A stretch of DNA of 18,970 nucleotides from Chitinophagaceae bacterium (GCA_025351145.1 JANXWM010000751.1:1-18970), one strand, 5' to 3'. Numbered from the stretch's first letter, positions 8,539-15,965 are shown. Numbers and translations: made by a program. The notes: generated by a model from the sequence alone, not told the origin.

Positions 8539-8745
8539 ATGAACGACACACCTCTTTCTCCCTTAGATGAATGGGTAGACAAACAAATCCTCCTCCAAAA
8601 GTTGAAAATGAGCAACCGCACATTGCAAAACCTTCGTACAAAACAAATTATACACCATTCATGCCTTGGTGGTAAAATTTATTATCATCTCCCCTCTATT
8701 ATCGCCATGTTAAAGGATAACATAGTCTTTAACAAAAAAGCTTGA
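8539..8745 (+). CDS. small helix-turn-helix protein (excisionase/MerR-like)
   Basis: A 68-residue DNA-binding protein of the small helix-turn-helix type common in Bacteroidota mobile and accessory regions. The segment WVDKQILLQKLKMSNRTLQN (residues 12-31) fits the helix-turn-helix, and LGGKIYYHLPSIIAMLKDN (about 43-61) fits the wing with the characteristic GGKIYY motif followed by an SDI-like helix. These proteins usually act as excisionases or local transcription regulators. It stands alone between the RHS cluster and the DUF6266 gene, with no integrase or transposase nearby, so its partner is not visible. It could be a remnant of an integrated element. The start at 8539 is the first Met of the frame; no Shine-Dalgarno sequence is seen. 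Confidence 0.75.
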   Translation: MNDTPLSPLDEWVDKQILLQKLKMSNRTLQNLRTKQIIHHSCLGGKIYYHLPSIIAMLKDNIVFNKKA

Positions 8746-8799
8746 TAAATAATACCATTGGCAAAAAAGCCAATTTGTCAGCATTAAAACAGCACTGGA

Positions 8800-8876
8800 A
8801 AGCTTGCTGTCAGGTAGCTATCAGGTAGCTGCCTGGTTGCTGTTTGCCTGCTGTTTGCCTGCTGTTTGCCTGCTGT
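8800..8876. repeat. 11-bp phased direct repeats, about seven units
   Basis: Starting at 8800 the sequence can be cut into seven successive 11-base units, each ending in GCTGT or a close variant: AAGCTTGCTGT, CAGGTAGCTAT, CAGGTAGCTGC, CTGGTTGCTGT, then TTGCCTGCTGT three times without change. The period of 11 keeps all units on nearly the same face of the helix. It lies about 225 bp upstream of the DUF6266 promoter and just after the HTH gene. It could be a protein-binding array, or simply a slippage-prone satellite. Confidence 0.75.
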
Positions 8877-9100
8877 TTCAAAAAAGCACTTTCTGCATTA
8901 CTTTCTGTCATTTTTACAGTAAAGTTTTTCAACTTTATTGTGGTATCTCTATGCTTGGTCAGTTCCTCCTTTTCCATAAATCTTCGGCGCTTCCGGCAGG
9001 GTTCTGTAAAGCAAAACAACGCAACAAAATACATTTCTATGCTCTTGAGTACAAAAAAAAGCAATAGCAGGAAAAAGAGGGAAAAGCAAACTGTCGTTGA

Positions 9101-9130
9101 TTTGCAGGGTCTTTTATCTCCATACATTTG
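9101..9130 (+). promoter_or_regulatory. promoter of the DUF6266 gene
   Basis: TTTG (9101-9104), an 18-base spacer and TACATTTG (9123-9130) match the Bacteroidota -33/-7 consensus (TTTG and TAnnTTTG) without mismatch. Transcription would start near 9137, giving a leader of about 80 bases for the gene starting at 9216. Confidence 0.6.
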
Positions 9131-9215
9131 ATTTCTCAGCTACCGTAAACAATACTAGTCACTGTTTTAAAAGCTGTTAAAAACAATCATTTCAATCATT
9201 TAAAAAATTAAAACT

Positions 9216-9854
9216 ATGGGTATCATTAACAAGGGTATTCTCGGTGGCTTCAGCGGTGCTGTAGGCCCTGTTGTAGGCAGTAGTTGGAAAGGCATCAACT
9301 ATATGAAAACACTGCCTTCTAAAAAATCAAAAACTTCTTCTGTGGCACAGATAGAGCAGCAGTTGAAGTTTACGCTGATCATCCATTTCCTGCAAACCTT
9401 CACAGCTTTACTGGAGATTACTTTTAAGAACTATGCCAATGAAATGACGGCATTCAACAGTGCATTTTCTTACAATATAAAAAATGCGGTCACGGGTCCT
9501 ACGCCTGATTTTGTAGTGGATTATCCAAATGCATTGGTGAGCCGCGGTAACCTTCCGAATGTAGCAGGTCCAACTGCAATAGCAGCGGCAGGCGGCACTA
9601 TTGTTTTTGCATGGTCAGATAATTCCGGCACAGGTAATGCTTTACCCACAGATAAAGTGATACTCGCGATCTATTGCGAAAGTATGGACACCAGTATTTA
9701 CACCACGGGCAATACAACCCGTAATGCACTTACCGAAACATTGGATGTATCTGCTTTTAGCGGTAAGGTCGTACAAACATGGATTGCCATCGTTTCAGAA
9801 AATGAAAACGATGCGTCCAATAGTTATTACACCGGGCAGCTTACGGTAAGTTAA
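9216..9854 (+). CDS. DUF6266 family protein
   Basis: A 212-residue protein with the strongly conserved start of the DUF6266 family (MGIINKGILGGFSGAVGPVV followed by GSSWKGINYMKTLPSKKSK). Full length compares well with family members as I recall them (about 200-215 residues). There is no signal peptide in the classical sense, although the N-terminus is glycine-rich and mildly hydrophobic. The C-terminal half (VAGPTAIAAAGGTIVFAWSD onward to TWIAIVSENENDASNSYYTG) looks like a beta-sandwich. The function of the family is not known. In this group such genes often occur alone, in several genomic copies. Here it is a single-gene unit: own promoter at 9101-9130 and a strong terminator at 9869-9906. 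The HTH gene upstream is in the same direction but 470 bp away. Confidence 0.85.
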   Translation: MGIINKGILGGFSGAVGPVVGSSWKGINYMKTLPSKKSKTSSVAQIEQQLKFTLIIHFLQTFTALLEITFKNYANEMTAFNSAFSYNIKNAVTGPTPDFVVDYPNALVSRGNLPNVAGPTAIAAAGGTIVFAWSDNSGTGNALPTDKVILAIYCESMDTSIYTTGNTTRNALTETLDVSAFSGKVVQTWIAIVSENENDASNSYYTGQLTVS

Positions 9855-9868
9855 ATGGTAAATCAAAG

Positions 9869-9906
9869 CAAATAAAAAGCACGGCTAATGCCGGGCTTTT
9901 TATTTG
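9869..9906 (+). terminator. rho-independent terminator of the DUF6266 gene
   Basis: CAAATAAAAAGC (9869-9880) pairs fully with GCTTTTTATTTG (9895-9906), enclosing a further CGGC/GCCG stem with loop TAAT. The 3' arm contains a T-run, and the hairpin begins 14 bases after the stop codon at 9854. Because the outer arms are A/T-rich on both sides, it may work in both directions. Confidence 0.85.
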
Positions 9907-9963
9907 TTAAAAAACATTATTTTCCTTAGTCCGTGTACCAAAAAGCTGAAACGTAATCCAACA

Positions 9964-10024
9964 GTACAAGAGTGCGACGCAAGAGGCGGTACCACGAAGA
10001 ACTTCTGTTTGGCCCATAAAAATT
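9964..10024 (+). repeat. 61-bp interspersed repeat, copy A
   Basis: It begins with the invariant core GTACAAGAGTGCGACGCAAG (9964-9983) and ends in an A-rich edge (CCATAAAAATT). Aligned with copy B on the other side of ppc, it matches in 50 of 61 positions with no gap. It lies between the DUF6266 terminator and the ppc start (110 bp away), A-rich end towards ppc. Confidence 0.85.
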
Positions 10025-10133
10025 TCCTCTGAACAAATAATACCATCATAATTTTAGCCGCTTGCTGATTTTATATTATCTTCATCCCCTGCCAAACGAT
10101 TGCCTGCATAAAACATAAAAATTAATAGCACTT

Positions 10134-12713
10134 ATGGATAGCTATTCGAACAATGCATTGCAGCAATTCAGGAACCTTGTTGGTATCCGCTTTCAGTTGT
10201 ACAACAGCCTGTTTACTTCGTTGCCTTTTCACCGTATAGAAAAAACCGGTGTACTGCTTTCACTTTTCTTATTGCATTGCGAAGAAGGTTTTCGTAAAAA
10301 ACAGAGCCCTGTTGAAATTGTGGAGAGTTTTCTTACACAATACACCAGCTACCGCAAAGACCAGGAATCGCTTGACCTCTTGTTCCGTTTTATTCAGTAC
10401 ACAGAAAGGCAGGTAGTGCTGTTTGATGCACTGGAAGATTCGGCTTTCAGGCATGTGAACGATGTTAATGGAAATGGTACACTGAAACATCTTCAGAGCG
10501 AAGTAATGCAAACCCAAAAGCAGGAACAGCTTGCAGAGAAGCTAAAAGACTTTTCTGTAAGGCTGGTACTTACGGCACATCCCACACAATTTTATCCGGG
10601 CGAAGTACTGGGTATTATTAATGACCTTTCCAAAGCATTGAATGAAGAAAATGCTGCACTTATTAATATGTACCTGCAGCAATTGGGTAAAACACCTTTT
10701 CTTAAAAAACAAAAGCCAACTCCTTATGATGAAGCTATTAGCTTAATCTGGTTTTTAGAAAATGTCTTCTATCCCGCATCCGGCAAATTATTAATGTCGC
10801 TAAAAAATAATTATCCCGATCTTGTAAATCCAAACAATCCTGTTATAAGGCTCGGCTTTTGGCCTGGAGGTGACCGTGACGGGAACCCTTTTGTAACGGC
10901 AGATATTACCCTTAAAGTGGCCGATGCTTTACGAAGCAGCATTATTAAGTGTTACTATTTAGATGTTCGCAGAATAAAACGCCGCCTTACTTTTAAAGGT
11001 GTAGAAGAAAATATTGCCGCTCTTGAAAAGAAATTATATGATAATCTTTTTGTGCCGGGAGAAGAAGCTAACCTTACCCAAAAAGAAATACTTGATACAC
11101 TGTTAGAGACAAGGGTAACGCTTATTGAAATGCACAATGGTTTGTTCCTGCACCTGCTGGATAACCTGATAAGTAAAGTTGAAATATTCGGTTTACATTT
11201 TGCATCGCTTGATGTAAGGCAGGATAGTGCAGTACACATAAAATTATTTAACACCATCGCAGACAGCGGAGGTATTTTACCTGTTGAATATAAAAGCCTT
11301 ACAGAAGAAGACAAGATAAAAGCACTTGAAAACCTTTCAGCAAAAGCTGACATTCCCATTCTTGATAATTCCTTGCTGAACGATACTTTGCTTTGTACGC
11401 AAACCATTAAAACCATTCAAAGGTTAAATGGGGAAGCAGGCTGCCACCGCTATATCATCAGCCAGTGTACAAGTGCTTTAAATGTAATGGAAGTATTTGC
11501 CCTGTTTACTTTAACCGGCTGGAAACATGAAGAGATAACTGTTGATATTGTACCCTTATTCGAAACAGTTGACGATCTTGAAAATGCTGCGGGTGTAATG
11601 CACATACTGTATGAAAACCCTGTTTACAGCAGGCATTTAAACAGAAGGGGCAAACTGCAAACCATTATGCTTGGCTTTAGTGATGGTACAAAAGACGGCG
11701 GTTATCTTATGGCCAACTGGGGCATTTATAAAGCGAAAGAAGAGCTTACACGCATTTCAAAACAATATGATATTGATGTAGTATTTTTCGATGGCCGTGG
11801 TGGCCCGCCTGCAAGGGGTGGGGGCAAAACGCATAAGTTTTATGCGTCAATGGGTAAGGATATTTCCAATAAAGAAATACAGTTAACCATACAGGGGCAA
11901 ACAGTAAGCTCTAATTTTGGAACCATTGATTCTGCACAGTATAATATTGAGCAGCTTATTCATGCCGGCATTTCAAATGCCTTGTTTTCTACCAAAGAAG
12001 TTACACTAAATGATGAAGAAAAAAGACTGATACAAACTTTGGCCGATGACAGTTACAAATCCTATATCGAACTAAAAGACCATCCATATTTTGTTGAATA
12101 TCTTTCGCATGCAAGCCCGCTGCGGTTTTATGCAGAAACAAATATCGGCAGCCGTCCGGCAAAACGCGGTGGCTCTTCAAAGCTTTCACTAAAAGACCTT
12201 CGCGCTATTCCTTATGTAGGTGCCTGGAGCCAGCTAAAACAAAATGTAACCGGTTATTACGGGGTGGGAACTGCATTGCATAAATTAGATAATGCAGGTA
12301 AATGGAAACAGGTTCAACAACTTTACAAAGAATCAATGTTCTTTAAAACGCTAATGGATAACTGCGAAATGGCCATGAAGAAGTGCTACTTTCCGCTTAC
12401 CGAATATCTTTCGCACCATCCGCGTTACAGCGAAATATGGAACATGACATACAATGAGTATGAGTTAACGGTTAAGTATGTGCTCAAACTTTCAGGTAAC
12501 ACAGAACTTATGGCTGATTACCCGGTAGATCAATTATCCATCGGCATGCGCGAAAGAATTGTATTGCCGCTTGCTACCATACAACAGTTCGCTTTATCCA
12601 AAGTAAGAGAAATGGAAGAGCAATTAATCAGTTCGTCAACAAAAGAAACCTATGGCAAACTTGCTATGCGTTGTTCGTTTGGAATAATAAATGCAGGTAG
12701 AAATTCAGCGTAA
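10134..12713 (+). CDS. ppc: phosphoenolpyruvate carboxylase
   Basis: This cytosolic enzyme carboxylates phosphoenolpyruvate with bicarbonate to oxaloacetate, refilling the citric acid cycle. At 859 residues it is a little shorter than most bacterial forms (about 880-950). Recognisable motifs in order: LTAHPTQ (146-152, catalytic His149; usually LTAHPTE), FWPGGDRDGNPFVT (around 242-255), GLHFASLDVRQDS, LGFSDGTKDGGYLMANW (usually GYSDSNKDGG), FDGRGGPPARGGG (552-564), IQGQTVSSNFGT, NIGSRPAKR (670-678) and LRAIPYVGAWSQ. Two departures stand out: the usual FHGRGG has Asp553 in place of His, and the C-terminus reads GIINAGRNSA instead of the usual ending in RNTG. The gene stands alone, framed by inverted repeat copies A and B. 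The stop codon overlaps the edge of copy B. Assignment is certain; the effect of the substitutions is not known from sequence. Confidence 0.96.
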   Translation: MDSYSNNALQQFRNLVGIRFQLYNSLFTSLPFHRIEKTGVLLSLFLLHCEEGFRKKQSPVEIVESFLTQYTSYRKDQESLDLLFRFIQYTERQVVLFDALEDSAFRHVNDVNGNGTLKHLQSEVMQTQKQEQLAEKLKDFSVRLVLTAHPTQFYPGEVLGIINDLSKALNEENAALINMYLQQLGKTPFLKKQKPTPYDEAISLIWFLENVFYPASGKLLMSLKNNYPDLVNPNNPVIRLGFWPGGDRDGNPFVTADITLKVADALRSSIIKCYYLDVRRIKRRLTFKGVEENIAALEKKLYDNLFVPGEEANLTQKEILDTLLETRVTLIEMHNGLFLHLLDNLISKVEIFGLHFASLDVRQDSAVHIKLFNTIADSGGILPVEYKSLTEEDKIKALENLSAKADIPILDNSLLNDTLLCTQTIKTIQRLNGEAGCHRYIISQCTSALNVMEVFALFTLTGWKHEEITVDIVPLFETVDDLENAAGVMHILYENPVYSRHLNRRGKLQTIMLGFSDGTKDGGYLMANWGIYKAKEELTRISKQYDIDVVFFDGRGGPPARGGGKTHKFYASMGKDISNKEIQLTIQGQTVSSNFGTIDSAQYNIEQLIHAGISNALFSTKEVTLNDEEKRLIQTLADDSYKSYIELKDHPYFVEYLSHASPLRFYAETNIGSRPAKRGGSSKLSLKDLRAIPYVGAWSQLKQNVTGYYGVGTALHKLDNAGKWKQVQQLYKESMFFKTLMDNCEMAMKKCYFPLTEYLSHHPRYSEIWNMTYNEYELTVKYVLKLSGNTELMADYPVDQLSIGMRERIVLPLATIQQFALSKVREMEEQLISSSTKETYGKLAMRCSFGIINAGRNSA

Positions 12714-12772
12714 TTTTTATGAACCCGGCAGTAGTATTTCATGGCATCGCCTCTTGCGTCGCACTCTTGTAC
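12712..12772 (-). repeat. 61-bp interspersed repeat, copy B
   Basis: Read on the minus strand, it begins with the same 20-base core (12772-12753) and ends in TTCATAAAAATT, which overlaps the ppc stop codon (12711-12713). It is the closest relative of copy A: both continue AGGCG after the core and keep the same length. Together they form an inverted pair around ppc. Confidence 0.85.
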
Positions 12773-12810
12773 TGAAGGAACTATAATCGGCAAAGCGAAG
12801 GGGCAACATC

Positions 12811-12837
12811 GGTCCGACGGCTCAAAGCCGTCTGACC
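12811..12837. repeat. GC-rich hairpin without T-run
   Basis: GGTC-C-GACGGCT (12811-12822) pairs with AGCCGTC-T-GACC (12826-12837) around a CAA loop, with one C/T mismatch. No T-run follows, so it is not a standard terminator. It stands out for its GC content in an AT-rich gap and resembles REP-like or transcript-stabilising hairpins; that function is inference. Confidence 0.6.
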
Positions 12838-12943
12838 GTTAATCTTCATCTGCCGTATGCTGCCTTTTCTGCAAATTAGATTATGCCTTGGGAATAAAAA
12901 TTAGCAGTTCAATAACTTTTCTGTTATTCCGCATCACCGTGAC

Positions 12944-12985
12944 AAAAAATCCCGCAACTTTTTATAAAAAGTTGCGGGATTTTTT
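12944..12985. terminator. long bidirectional terminator hairpin
   Basis: Arms of 20 bases (12944-12963 and 12966-12985) pair perfectly, with core TCCCGCAAC/GTTGCGGGA, six A before it and six T after it. The A-run and T-run make it a good terminator on both strands. It lies 230 bp after ppc and is the first clear stop signal for that gene. Confidence 0.85.
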
Positions 12986-13340
12986 CGTTTTAAGCCTTTT
13001 ATATATTTCTTTTTTTACAGGCATATTGATCTATTCTGCTCAAAATCAATAAACAAACTGGGTATCTATTCTGTTGTTTAAAATATTCATTACTGTTTAT
13101 TATGATGGCTTTATAAACATCAGGAAAAGTCTTTAACAAATATTTTTTAGTCGTAAATCAAACTTCAGGATAAGTTGTTCGTCCTAAATACAGTTCAAAT
13201 TTTTTTTGGTACAATTCTTATTCAATAAGGTTTATTGCCTGTTTAAATGATAAAAATACCGGGTAATCTTTTTTTAGCTTTTAACAGCTTAGAACTACAA
13301 ATAAATTGCATCCAGTTTAAAATATTTTAAAATTACTATT

Positions 13341-13526
13341 ATGAATTACAATCTTTCAATACATGATTCTGCAAAGTTTAGAATGCATGAGATGTCACAG
13401 AGTAAAAGCAAAGTTGAAAACAACACATATCAAAAAGTTAACCGCAGGCAGAGCAGGAAAAATCTTCTCATACTTTCTGTTATTTATTTTATGGTGCTTG
13501 GAATTGTTTTGAGCCTTGTATTTTAA
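13341..13526 (+). CDS. small single-span membrane protein, hypothetical
   Basis: A 61-residue reading. The N-terminal 40 residues are polar and basic (for example SKSKVENNTYQKVNRRQSRK). The C-terminal 20 form one hydrophobic helix (LLILSVIYFMVLGIVLSLVF) that reaches the last residue. This is the layout of a tail-anchored small membrane protein, basic side in the cytosol. I do not recognise a family. In favour of a real gene: an AT-rich leader without other genes, the first Met in frame, a composition unlike random sequence, and a position convergent with the VIT1-type transporter 50 bp away. Against it: short length and no clear promoter. A partner role with the transporter would be speculation. 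Confidence 0.5.
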   Translation: MNYNLSIHDSAKFRMHEMSQSKSKVENNTYQKVNRRQSRKNLLILSVIYFMVLGIVLSLVF

Positions 13527-13576
13527 ATTGATAAACATTCGGCAAATGCTGCGGTAATGAGTTTCTCAAAACATTA

Positions 13577-14278
13577 TTAACCCTGTATAAGCTTTGCTAT
13601 ACCAAATGCGGCACCTGCCGCTAATGCACCAATAAACATTACTTTAAGGCCGCCCGTCCATGGATTAACGCCGGTAATTTTGCTTTTGAAAAATCCAAAT
13701 ATAAACAGGCAGATCAATGTGATGATTGCCGAAATTTTTAATGCTTCAAGAGAATCGCTTATAAAAAAGTAAGGGCTTAATGGAACCATGCCGCCTACAA
13801 TATATGAAGCCCCAATGTTAAAGGCACTTCTGCCGGCACGTTTAGGATCAGGTTTATCTAAACCCAATTCATGTTTCATCATAAAGTCTACCCAAACATC
13901 TTTGTCTTTAGTAAGTTCTGTTACAGCTTTGTCCTGCACATCTTTGCTTAAGCCAAGTTTTTCAAAAAATTCACGCACTTCATCTTTTTCTTTTTCAGGC
14001 AGGTGATCAACTTCCCAGTACTCTTTTTTTAATTCACTGTTGTAATGGTCCTGCTCTGTTTTGCCTGCAAGAAAACCACCCAGCCCCATAGCTATTGAGC
14101 CTGCGGCAATTTCGGCAATGCCTGCTACAATAATTACACTTGTGCTGTCCACAGCTCCGCTTAAACCCGCTGCCAGAGCAAAAGGAACGGTAAGCCCGTC
14201 ACTCATCCCTATTACGATATCTGTAAGCAAATCCGAACTCTGTAAATGATCTTCGTGGTGGAGGTGTGTATCAGTCAT
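13577..14278 (-). CDS. VIT1/CCC1 family iron/manganese transporter
   Basis: A 233-residue inner-membrane protein of the VIT1/CCC1 family, which moves Fe2+ or Mn2+ across membranes, usually for storage or detoxification. The family signature is clear: IVIGMSDGLTVPFALAAGLS (residues 21-40) in the first membrane helix, then AGIAEIAAGSIAMGLGGFLA (52-71) in the second, and KTEQDHY directly after it. A charged segment of about 75 residues (75-150) corresponds to the cytosolic metal-binding helices seen in plant VIT1. Three more membrane helices follow (about 152-170, 175-198 and 206-230). The His-rich start (HLHHEDH) may bind metal. It is a single gene, convergent with the small membrane protein. 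A box TATCTTGC (14309-14302) upstream may be its -7 element. The exact metal cannot be told from sequence. Confidence 0.9.
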   Translation of the reverse strand: MTDTHLHHEDHLQSSDLLTDIVIGMSDGLTVPFALAAGLSGAVDSTSVIIVAGIAEIAAGSIAMGLGGFLAGKTEQDHYNSELKKEYWEVDHLPEKEKDEVREFFEKLGLSKDVQDKAVTELTKDKDVWVDFMMKHELGLDKPDPKRAGRSAFNIGASYIVGGMVPLSPYFFISDSLEALKISAIITLICLFIFGFFKSKITGVNPWTGGLKVMFIGALAAGAAFGIAKLIQG

Positions 14279-14301
14279 AATGCGTATTATAAATTAGTGC
14301 A

Positions 14302-14309
14302 GCAAGATA
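14302..14309 (-). promoter_or_regulatory. possible -7 box of the VIT1-type gene
   Basis: TATCTTGC on the minus strand, 24 bases before the start codon, resembles the Bacteroidota -7 box. The 12 bases 14299-14310 match 11 of 12 with those upstream of rocD (15869-15880), which supports a functional site. A clear -33 element was not found. Confidence 0.3.
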
Positions 14310-14411
14310 ATACTTACTGATATTTCATTTACTCTAAACTTTTACTTGCCCGTTCATTTTTTTTAAGTATTAAGCTATTGCCAGCAGCCCAAAGTTCACA
14401 ATTGTTTTTTA

Positions 14412-14472
14412 GTACAAGAGTGCGACGCAAGTAAAGCTTCATTGTAATACGAATGTTGGGTCCAAAAAAAAT
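14412..14472 (+). repeat. 61-bp interspersed repeat, copy C
   Basis: It has the perfect 20-base core (14412-14431) and then a diverged middle, ending in GGGTCCAAAAAAAAT in the same register as the other copies. Its A-rich end forms the T-run of the rocD terminator on the minus strand. Confidence 0.8.
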
Positions 14473-14492
14473 CCCGCAGTATTAGAGCGGGA
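14463..14492 (-). terminator. rho-independent terminator of rocD
   Basis: On the minus strand TCCCGC (14492-14487) pairs with GCGGGA (14477-14472) around a 9-base loop, followed by a run of eight or nine T (from 14471 down). It begins 7 bases after the rocD stop codon. Confidence 0.85.
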
Positions 14493-14499
14493 ATTTCTT

Positions 14500-15732
14500 T
14501 TATTTTAAAACCTTTAATGAATGACCAATGATCTCCACACATTCATGAATTTGTTCTTTAGTAATTACCAGCGGTGGTGCAAAACGGATCTTATCACCAT
14601 GTGTTGGTTTTGCAAGCAAGCCATTGTCTTTAAGTTCCATGCAAAGGTTCCAGGCTGCTTCGGGGTTTTCGTGGTTTACCACAATTGCGTTGAGCAAGCC
14701 CCTGCCACGCACGGTTTTAATTAGTGGTGAATTAAGTTTTGTTAATTCATTGCGGAATATTTCGCCCATTGCCGCCGCATTTTCGGCCATATTTTCATCT
14801 TTTAAAACCTGCAGCGATTCAATGGCCACAGCACATGCAAGCGGGTTGCCGCCGTAAGTGGAACCATGTTCGCCCGGCTTTATAAGCAGCATAATATCGT
14901 CATCTGCAAGCACTGCAGAAACGGGCAATATGCCAGCACTTAACGCTTTGCCGAGAATTAAAATATCTGCATGAACATCTTCGTGATCTATCGCCAGCAT
15001 TTTACCCGTACGTGCAAGACCTGTTTGAATTTCATCGGCAATCAGCAGCACGTTATACTCTGTACATAAATCGCGTACGCCTTTAAGATAACCTTCATCC
15101 GGAACCACAACACCAGCTTCACCCTGTATGGGTTCTAATAAAAATGCGGTAACATTTTTATCCTGGAATGCTTTTTCAAGTGAGACCAAATCATTGAACG
15201 GAACAAAATCGAAGCCCGGCATAAACGGGCCAAAATGTGTATAAGCAGAAGGGTCGCTGCTGAAAGAAATTACCGTACTGGTTCTTCCATGAAAATTATG
15301 TTCGCACACAATAATGCGGGCCATGTTTTTTTCTATTCCTTTTACTTCATAACCCCAGCGGCGGGCAAGTTTAATGGCAGTTTCCACTGCCTCCACGCCG
15401 GTGTTCATGGGTAATACTTTATCGTATCCAAAAAACGAAGTAATGTATTGTGCATACTCGCCCAGTTTATTGCTGTGGAAAGCCCTTGAGGTTAAAGTAA
15501 GTTTGGTAGCCTGCTCCAGCAGTTTAGCAATAATTCGTGGATGGCAATGGCCCTGGTTAATGGCAGAGTAACCACTTAAAAAATCGTAGTAACGTTTGCC
15601 GTCAACATCCCAAACAAAAACGCCTTCGCCTTTCTCCAGCACCACAGGAAGCGGGTGATAATTATGGGCACCATATTGTTCTTCTAAATGCAGGTAATGC
15701 GCAGATTGCTGCGAAAGTGTATGCGTAAGCAT
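14500..15732 (-). CDS. rocD: ornithine aminotransferase
   Basis: This PLP enzyme transfers the delta-amino group of ornithine to 2-oxoglutarate, giving glutamate-5-semialdehyde and glutamate, and so links arginine/ornithine to proline and glutamate. Its 410 residues are the usual length. Motifs in order: FLSGYSAINQGHCHPRI, MNTGVEAVETAIKLARRWGY, CEHNFHGRTS, EPIQGEAGVVVPDEGYL, LLIADEIQTGLARTGK (Asp233 contacts the PLP ring nitrogen), LGKALSAGILPVSA (Lys262 forms the Schiff base) and HGSTYGGNPLACAVAIESL. The GVEAxExAIKLARRWGY signature favours ornithine aminotransferase over acetylornithine aminotransferase. The gene has its own terminator and is framed by repeat copies C and D. The start at 15732 gives the full N-terminus expected for the family. 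Confidence 0.95.
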   Translation of the reverse strand: MLTHTLSQQSAHYLHLEEQYGAHNYHPLPVVLEKGEGVFVWDVDGKRYYDFLSGYSAINQGHCHPRIIAKLLEQATKLTLTSRAFHSNKLGEYAQYITSFFGYDKVLPMNTGVEAVETAIKLARRWGYEVKGIEKNMARIIVCEHNFHGRTSTVISFSSDPSAYTHFGPFMPGFDFVPFNDLVSLEKAFQDKNVTAFLLEPIQGEAGVVVPDEGYLKGVRDLCTEYNVLLIADEIQTGLARTGKMLAIDHEDVHADILILGKALSAGILPVSAVLADDDIMLLIKPGEHGSTYGGNPLACAVAIESLQVLKDENMAENAAAMGEIFRNELTKLNSPLIKTVRGRGLLNAIVVNHENPEAAWNLCMELKDNGLLAKPTHGDKIRFAPPLVITKEQIHECVEIIGHSLKVLK

Positions 15733-15871
15733 AAAAAAATATTTATTAAAATGAAAAATGAATTACAGGTAAGCAGGCAGCAGTATCAGGCTGCTGCGAT
15801 AACATTAAAAAGTTCGATGATCGAGGAAGTCAAGATTGTTGCTGAGAAATTTCATATTCTGTAATTCGGCT

Positions 15872-15879
15872 GCAAGATA
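15872..15879 (-). promoter_or_regulatory. possible -7 box of rocD
   Basis: TATCTTGC on the minus strand, within the same 12-base context as upstream of the VIT1-type gene. The leader to the rocD start would be about 135 bases long and includes a small hairpin, GCAGCAG/CTGCTGC (15777-15797). No convincing -33 element at the right distance was found. Confidence 0.25.
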
Positions 15880-15905
15880 AAAAAATACGGCGAAAGAGTG
15901 ATGGA

Positions 15906-15965
15906 AATTTTTATTGACCGTGCTGCAAAACTTTTATGATCGTCTGTTGCGTCGCACACTTCAGG
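15906..15965 (-). repeat. 61-bp interspersed repeat, copy D (variant core)
   Basis: Read on the minus strand, the core is CCTGAAGTGTGCGACGCAAC (15965-15946), which keeps GTGCGACGCAA but differs at the first bases and shares two changes with copy F. The A-rich end GGTCAATAAAAATT lies towards rocD. One base shorter than the other copies. Confidence 0.7.

Larger units (their letters stand above)
8746..9215. other. 470-bp gap before the DUF6266 gene
   Basis: Apart from the 11-bp phased repeats (8800-8876) and a good promoter (9101-9130), the interval contains no convincing gene. The open frames here lie in low-complexity sequence, are Cys/Phe/Leu- or Lys-rich, and overlap one another on both strands. 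Just before the DUF6266 start, CAATCATTT occurs twice in direct tandem (9184-9201). Confidence 0.5.
12714..13340. other. 627-bp gap after ppc
   Basis: It holds repeat copy B, a GC-rich hairpin (12811-12837), a small hairpin AATAAC/GTTATT (12911-12928) and a long, nearly symmetrical terminator (12944-12985). From 13000 to 13340 the sequence is AT-rich, and I see no gene or conserved signal there except the region directly before the small membrane protein. Confidence 0.5.

Noticed and set aside
8804..9131. Overlapping open readings of 87-105 codons on both strands
   Set aside because: They cross the 11-bp repeats and low-complexity sequence, overlap one another, and have skewed composition with no known motifs.
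9964..9983. Repeat core as a promoter
   Set aside because: The core contains no TAnnTTTG or TTG at a suitable spacing, and half of the copies point away from the next gene start.
10955..11416. 153-codon minus-strand open reading
   Set aside because: It lies fully inside ppc, whose conserved motifs cover the same bases in the other direction; a Ser/Leu-rich antisense shadow.
15751..15864. 37-codon plus-strand open reading between rocD and folP
   Set aside because: It lies in the probable rocD leader and promoter region, is short, and has no recognisable family or promoter of its own.
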